Positions 61,531-64,000 of a stretch of 64,000 nt of DNA are shown here, in pieces. Origin of the DNA: Phallus indusiatus (lineage: Eukaryota > Basidiomycota > Agaricomycetes > Phallales > Phallaceae); assembly GCA_027605045.1 (NCBI GenBank), contig JAQFWX010000079.1, positions 105,680-169,679 on the forward strand. Direction: 5' to 3'. Under the pieces are notes generated by a model, which made no database searches, was not told the DNA's origin, and was given only the letters and a program-made list of their open reading frames with translations. The first letter of the stretch is position 1, and every line of letters begins with the position of its first letter. The translations under genes and the position numbers were made by a program.

Positions 61531-64000
<2,470 letters not shown>

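Overview
The window looks like a chromosome segment of a filamentous basidiomycete, most likely a mushroom-forming agaricomycete. Protein genes are split by many introns of about 45-65 nt with GT..AG ends. The gene families are typical of that group: DUF6533 membrane proteins, a cerato-platanin, a ricin-fold fungal lectin, a STE12 factor with a C2H2 finger, expanded isoprenylcysteine methyltransferases and a Helitron-type helicase fragment. I saw no bacterial-style operons, no rRNA and no convincing tRNA. All exon structures here were worked out by eye from splice sites, reading phase and paralogue comparison. Layout, left to right. 1-5477: 3' part of a gene for a giant acidic low-complexity protein. 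6660-7263: small single-pass membrane protein. 7598-7976: hidden two-exon gene for a 103-residue conserved protein. 8706-9268: doubtful small gene. 9590-10440: decayed gene block with a relative at 22070-22700. 10502-17189: tandem duplication of about 3 kb per unit, each unit carrying an intact isoprenylcysteine methyltransferase gene; unit 1 also holds a 1.35-kb segment with a Helitron/Pif1 helicase fragment that unit 2 lacks. 17276-18719: short-chain dehydrogenase. 19392-21376: DUF6533 gene of 18 exons. 22802-23590: frameshifted coiled-coil protein gene. 23.6-29.0 kb: gene-free stretch ahead of the STE12 gene (29041-32596). 32.6-36.3 kb: gene-poor. 36390-36847: cerato-platanin-like gene. 38.75-39.69 kb: unrecognised conserved gene. 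41910-43860 (minus): VPS36 of ESCRT-II, divergent from a single-pass membrane protein with a PPxY motif (44190-45988). 48692-51124 (minus): amino-acid transporter. 52524-53103: Fmp46-like thioredoxin-fold protein. 54102-56025 and 57142-59071 (minus): two more DUF6533 genes. 59992-60493 (minus): ricin-fold lectin. 61531-64000 (minus): 3' part of the RNA polymerase III second-largest subunit gene. The housekeeping genes (VPS36, RPC2, Fmp46-like) are scattered among fast-changing accessory genes, and there is no sign of a metabolic cluster. The most unusual signal is in the three DUF6533 genes. They share an 18-exon plan in which most exon lengths match to the base, including microexons of 8, 11, 14 and 17 nt and an apparent exon of only 2 nt. 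Several other genes carry frame breaks (49.89, 45.6, 23.07, 36.38 kb and a mutated splice donor at 57.94 kb), which suggests ongoing gene decay or residual sequence errors.
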